From Cardinalis cardinalis (lineage: Eukaryota; Chordata; Aves; Passeriformes; Cardinalidae), in the NCBI GenBank assembly GCA_014549065.1, contig JACDOX010000118.1, positions 1,417,802 to 1,481,801 on the forward strand: DNA of 64,000 nucleotides, given 5' to 3'. Shown here one piece after another: positions 61,229-64,000 of this stretch (positions within the stretch are counted from its first letter, which is position 1; the number at the start of each line of letters is the position of its first letter). The notes below the pieces were generated by a model. The model did not search any database. It was given only the letters and a program-made list of their open reading frames with translations, and was not told the DNA's origin. A program made the position numbers and the translations under genes.

Positions 61229-61770
61229 AATCACAGAATGGCTTGGGTTGGAAGGGATGACAGAGATCACATACTATGGGCAGGGACTCCTTTCACTGCA
61301 CCAGTTGTTCAAAGTCCCACACAACCTGATCTTGAACACTTCCAGGAACAGGGCAGCAACAATTTCTCTGAGCAACCTGTTCCAGCATCTCACTACTCTC
61401 ACTGCAAAGAATTTCTTTCTAATATCTAATCTAAACCTACTCTCAGTTTGAATCCATCCCCTCTTGTCCTGTCTCTACATACTCAGATGTCTCTCTCTGT
61501 CTTTCATGTGGGCTCCCTTCAGGTACTGCAAGGCTGCAGTAAAGTAACTCTTAAGCCATCTCTTTTCCAGACTGAACAAACCCAATTCTCTCAGCCTTTC
61601 CTCACAGGAGAGGTGCTCCATCCCTCTGATCATCTTGGTGATCTCCTCTGGACTCGCTCCAAGAGGTCCATGTCCTTCCTGTGCCAGGGAGCCCAGAGCT
61701 GGATGCAGCTTTCCAGGTGGGGTCTCACAAAAGTGGAGTAAAGAGGCAGAATAATCTCCCCCACATATAA
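61229..61770 (-). mobile_element. CR1 LINE, 5'-truncated 3' fragment
   Basis: The plus strand begins AGAATCACAGAATGGCTTGG, the reverse complement of a CR1 3' end. On the minus strand the C-terminal ORF2 signature is readable (LYSTFVRPHLESCIQLWAP and DLLERVQRR at about 61743-61640, then EHLSCEERLRELGLFSLEKR). It is truncated near 61770. Confidence 0.88.
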
Positions 61771-64000
61771 TAATACAGAATAATAGTAGAGGAACTGTAA
61801 ATGTGGGATGAGAAACAAACATCCACAGGTGATGCTGCCCAGGAAAGCAGACAAGAATTGGGACTGCTGCCTTAGTGATTCTGAGAGATTATTCTCCTCC
61901 AAGTGGCACAGAAGTACCTCGAGGAGGGCTGTTATGACACAGATCTGCTTGTGTACACAAATTGATCTTTGGTCCAGCAAGGATGAAAGCTGGATGAGTC
62001 TTTTCAAGGTTAGTTGTTCCTCTTACACATCTCTGAAACCACAGACTTGAAACAGGCATCCTCACAGATGGCAAGGGCCGCACATGTCCCAGTGATCACT
62101 ATTTTATTTTTTAAATAATTATTTTGATTTCAGTGACTGTAAGAAAATAATATATATCCTGGTATTCAGTTAGCTCCATAAACCGGTAAACTGTAAAATA
62201 AAGCTACTCTGTCTTCAGCCCTGGATTTTGGCAAAGGAGTTAATTGAATGCAGTGCATTTATTTGGAAGCTCCATTTCTATCTACACTGATATTCTCAAG
62301 AAGAGAACTACACATGCCACAAAACACTTTCACAACCTTCCCCTGGGGTTTACAAAAGCTTCTCATATAGAGGGCGGGCATGTTTTGTTCTGTGACTTGT
62401 GTTTCTGCAAATGGAAAGGGTAATACCACAGATTCCCTTTCACTCAAAGAGCTCTACCACAAAATGGCTCCCACCTCTCTATGCATATCCCACAGAGCTC
62501 ATGTGGCTTTAAATTGTCCAACACTTTTTCCCCTCTCCAAACCAGCCCACTGCTTTTGACAGATGCTCATTTGTCAGAATGCAAATGAGAAGGTGCACTG
62601 CAGTTTTGATTAGTCTTTTTTTTGTGAAGTCCAAGGCAGAACTTGCGAGCAAAAGCATTTGAGACACCTATTTTTTGTCCTTAGCATAGACTTGGTTCCT
62701 AGCCCTTTTAGAATTCTGATATTTTTAAGTAACACAAACACCATGTGTTAGGGCTGCAGATTTGTTCTTAATAACAAGATAGACAATTTGCTGTCACTGA
62801 AAATAACCACCCCAGGGGAGCCCAGGCAAGCAGTTGCACATTCAGCAGGTCTGGGTTCAGCCCATGTATTCTGAATGCAGAGAGCAAGCTAGAGCTTTAG
62901 TTCTGTGATTTCAGTTCTCTGTGATTAGCTTGCCCAGCTGTTACCAGAGCTTTGACTCTCCTGACCACAACAGAAGGTTGTAATAAAACACAGGAGCATC
63001 ACAGCAAATGTGCCCATTCAGTGTCTNACCGTCATTTGATTATTCAAATACTCCCTTATGTGGACAAGTGAGTCATCGATAACACCCAAAAAACTACTGC
63101 CTCGAGGAGATGGGGTGTTTGTAGGGACAGTGAAATAATGGCAGCTTTACTGATCTAAGTACCTGCTTCTTACAAAAGGTAGAAGTCCCAAGGCCCGTGT
63201 GACAGGTGTCACTCATGGTATGCCAACTATTTCATACTTGATAGTGTGACTACAGAAGCTGCTGCAAAAAAACATCCTATCCCACTGTGACCACTGTCCC
63301 TGATGGTGTAACAGAAGCAAAGCACAACCAGGTCTTGTGGATTTCTATGCAAAAGCACTGTGAAAGAGGAAATTTTGCCTTTTTTTTTTTTTCCTCCAAG
63401 AGTTGACAAGATGACTATCAATCATGATGCTTTGAGTTCCTTGTATGGAATGTAGTAGACAGAGCATGTAGAAAAATTTATTCAAACTAATTATTATTCA
63501 AAATAATTCAGTGTTCTTTTTCTTTGTCCTATTCAGAGTCTTGTGTTTTGACTGATCTCTGTTGTGAAGAGCATTTGGGTATAGCTTCAAGTACACTGTG
63601 ACTCAGTTTTGAAAATCAGGATAAACTTCCCAAGTTACATCTAAATCTGGTATTTTGTCTTGTGAAACCCTGTATATTCCCCACACCCACACCTGCTGCC
63701 CTTGACTAACCTCTAGACATAAAGATACGTGGTTACATGGTCCTTCAAGTTTGAGGACAAATAAGGTGAGTTTTTTACCTTGTACTGTTTATTGTTATGG
63801 GGCTATTTTTTTTTCTTGCTTTATGATCTGCCCAGTAAGTACACAGATCTCAGCGAAGGAGGACTGTATATACAAACAACAAGACATTATTTATTTAAAA
63901 CATCTCTTGCTCTAAGGCTTGTGTATGCCATACAAAGTCCAACCTGAAATTTAAGGTGGGGAGGCTCATGTTTTGCTAATAGGTGGATATGAAGTTAAGT

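Larger units (their letters stand above)
56200..64000. other. Intergenic DNA upstream of UBP1
   Basis: 7.8 kb with CR1 fragments at 56339-56730 and 61229-61770, a C10 run at 60260-60269, an (AAT)n patch at about 61079-61095 and a T run near 63380-63392. No exon with recognisable protein similarity. By synteny the next gene would be CLASP2, also on the minus strand, but none of its coding sequence is seen. Confidence 0.65.

Noticed and set aside
61475..62007. Minus-strand ORFs with RT-like wording as a host gene
   Set aside because: They are the C-terminal remnant of CR1 ORF2, with frame breaks and 5' truncation.

Overview
This is a stretch of vertebrate nuclear DNA, almost certainly avian. 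It has GT-AG split genes with introns of 86 bp to about 9 kb, a CpG-island promoter, CR1 LINE fragments, and two short LTRs of a family that resembles songbird endogenous-retrovirus LTRs (that last assignment is from memory and tentative). Isolated single N bases are scattered through the window.

Two protein-coding genes lie tail to tail. (1) FBXL2, plus strand, 988-18412: the last 11 coding exons of the F-box/leucine-rich-repeat protein, 358 codons plus stop. The reading frame is unbroken across every splice junction and ends in a CIIL prenylation box. The F-box and first exons lie left of the window. Its 3' UTR runs to a poly(A) signal at 20189. (2) UBP1 (LBP-1), minus strand, complete: 16 coding exons from the ATG at 55323 to the stop at 22285, 536 codons, with a 3' UTR ending near 20445. 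The two 3' ends are only about 240 bp apart. Exon joins in both genes were worked out by hand; every exon length and phase adds up.

Layout: 1-18412 FBXL2 introns and exons; 18413-20210 FBXL2 3' UTR; 20211-20444 short convergent gap; 20445-22284 UBP1 3' UTR; 22285-55323 UBP1 exons and introns. Within UBP1 there are two same-family LTRs on either side of coding exon 13 and a degraded 2.2 kb CR1 in intron 3. From about 54930 to 56200 lies the UBP1 CpG-island promoter (CRE, three CCAAT boxes, YY1-type site, E-box). From 56200 to 64000 is intergenic DNA with two further CR1 3' fragments and no gene that I can support.

FBXL2 is a substrate receptor of an SCF ubiquitin ligase at membranes; UBP1 is a CP2/Grainyhead-family transcription factor. 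They are neighbours by conserved synteny (also adjacent and convergent on human 3p22) and I see no functional link beyond the shared 3' boundary. I found no new gene system. The points most worth a second look are the paired independent LTR insertions around a frame-shifting exon, the isoform-defining 36-codon exon and a NAGNAG acceptor in UBP1, the architecture of the CpG-island promoter, exon-scale GC jumps, and an unexplained 170-codon ORF in UBP1 intron 1.
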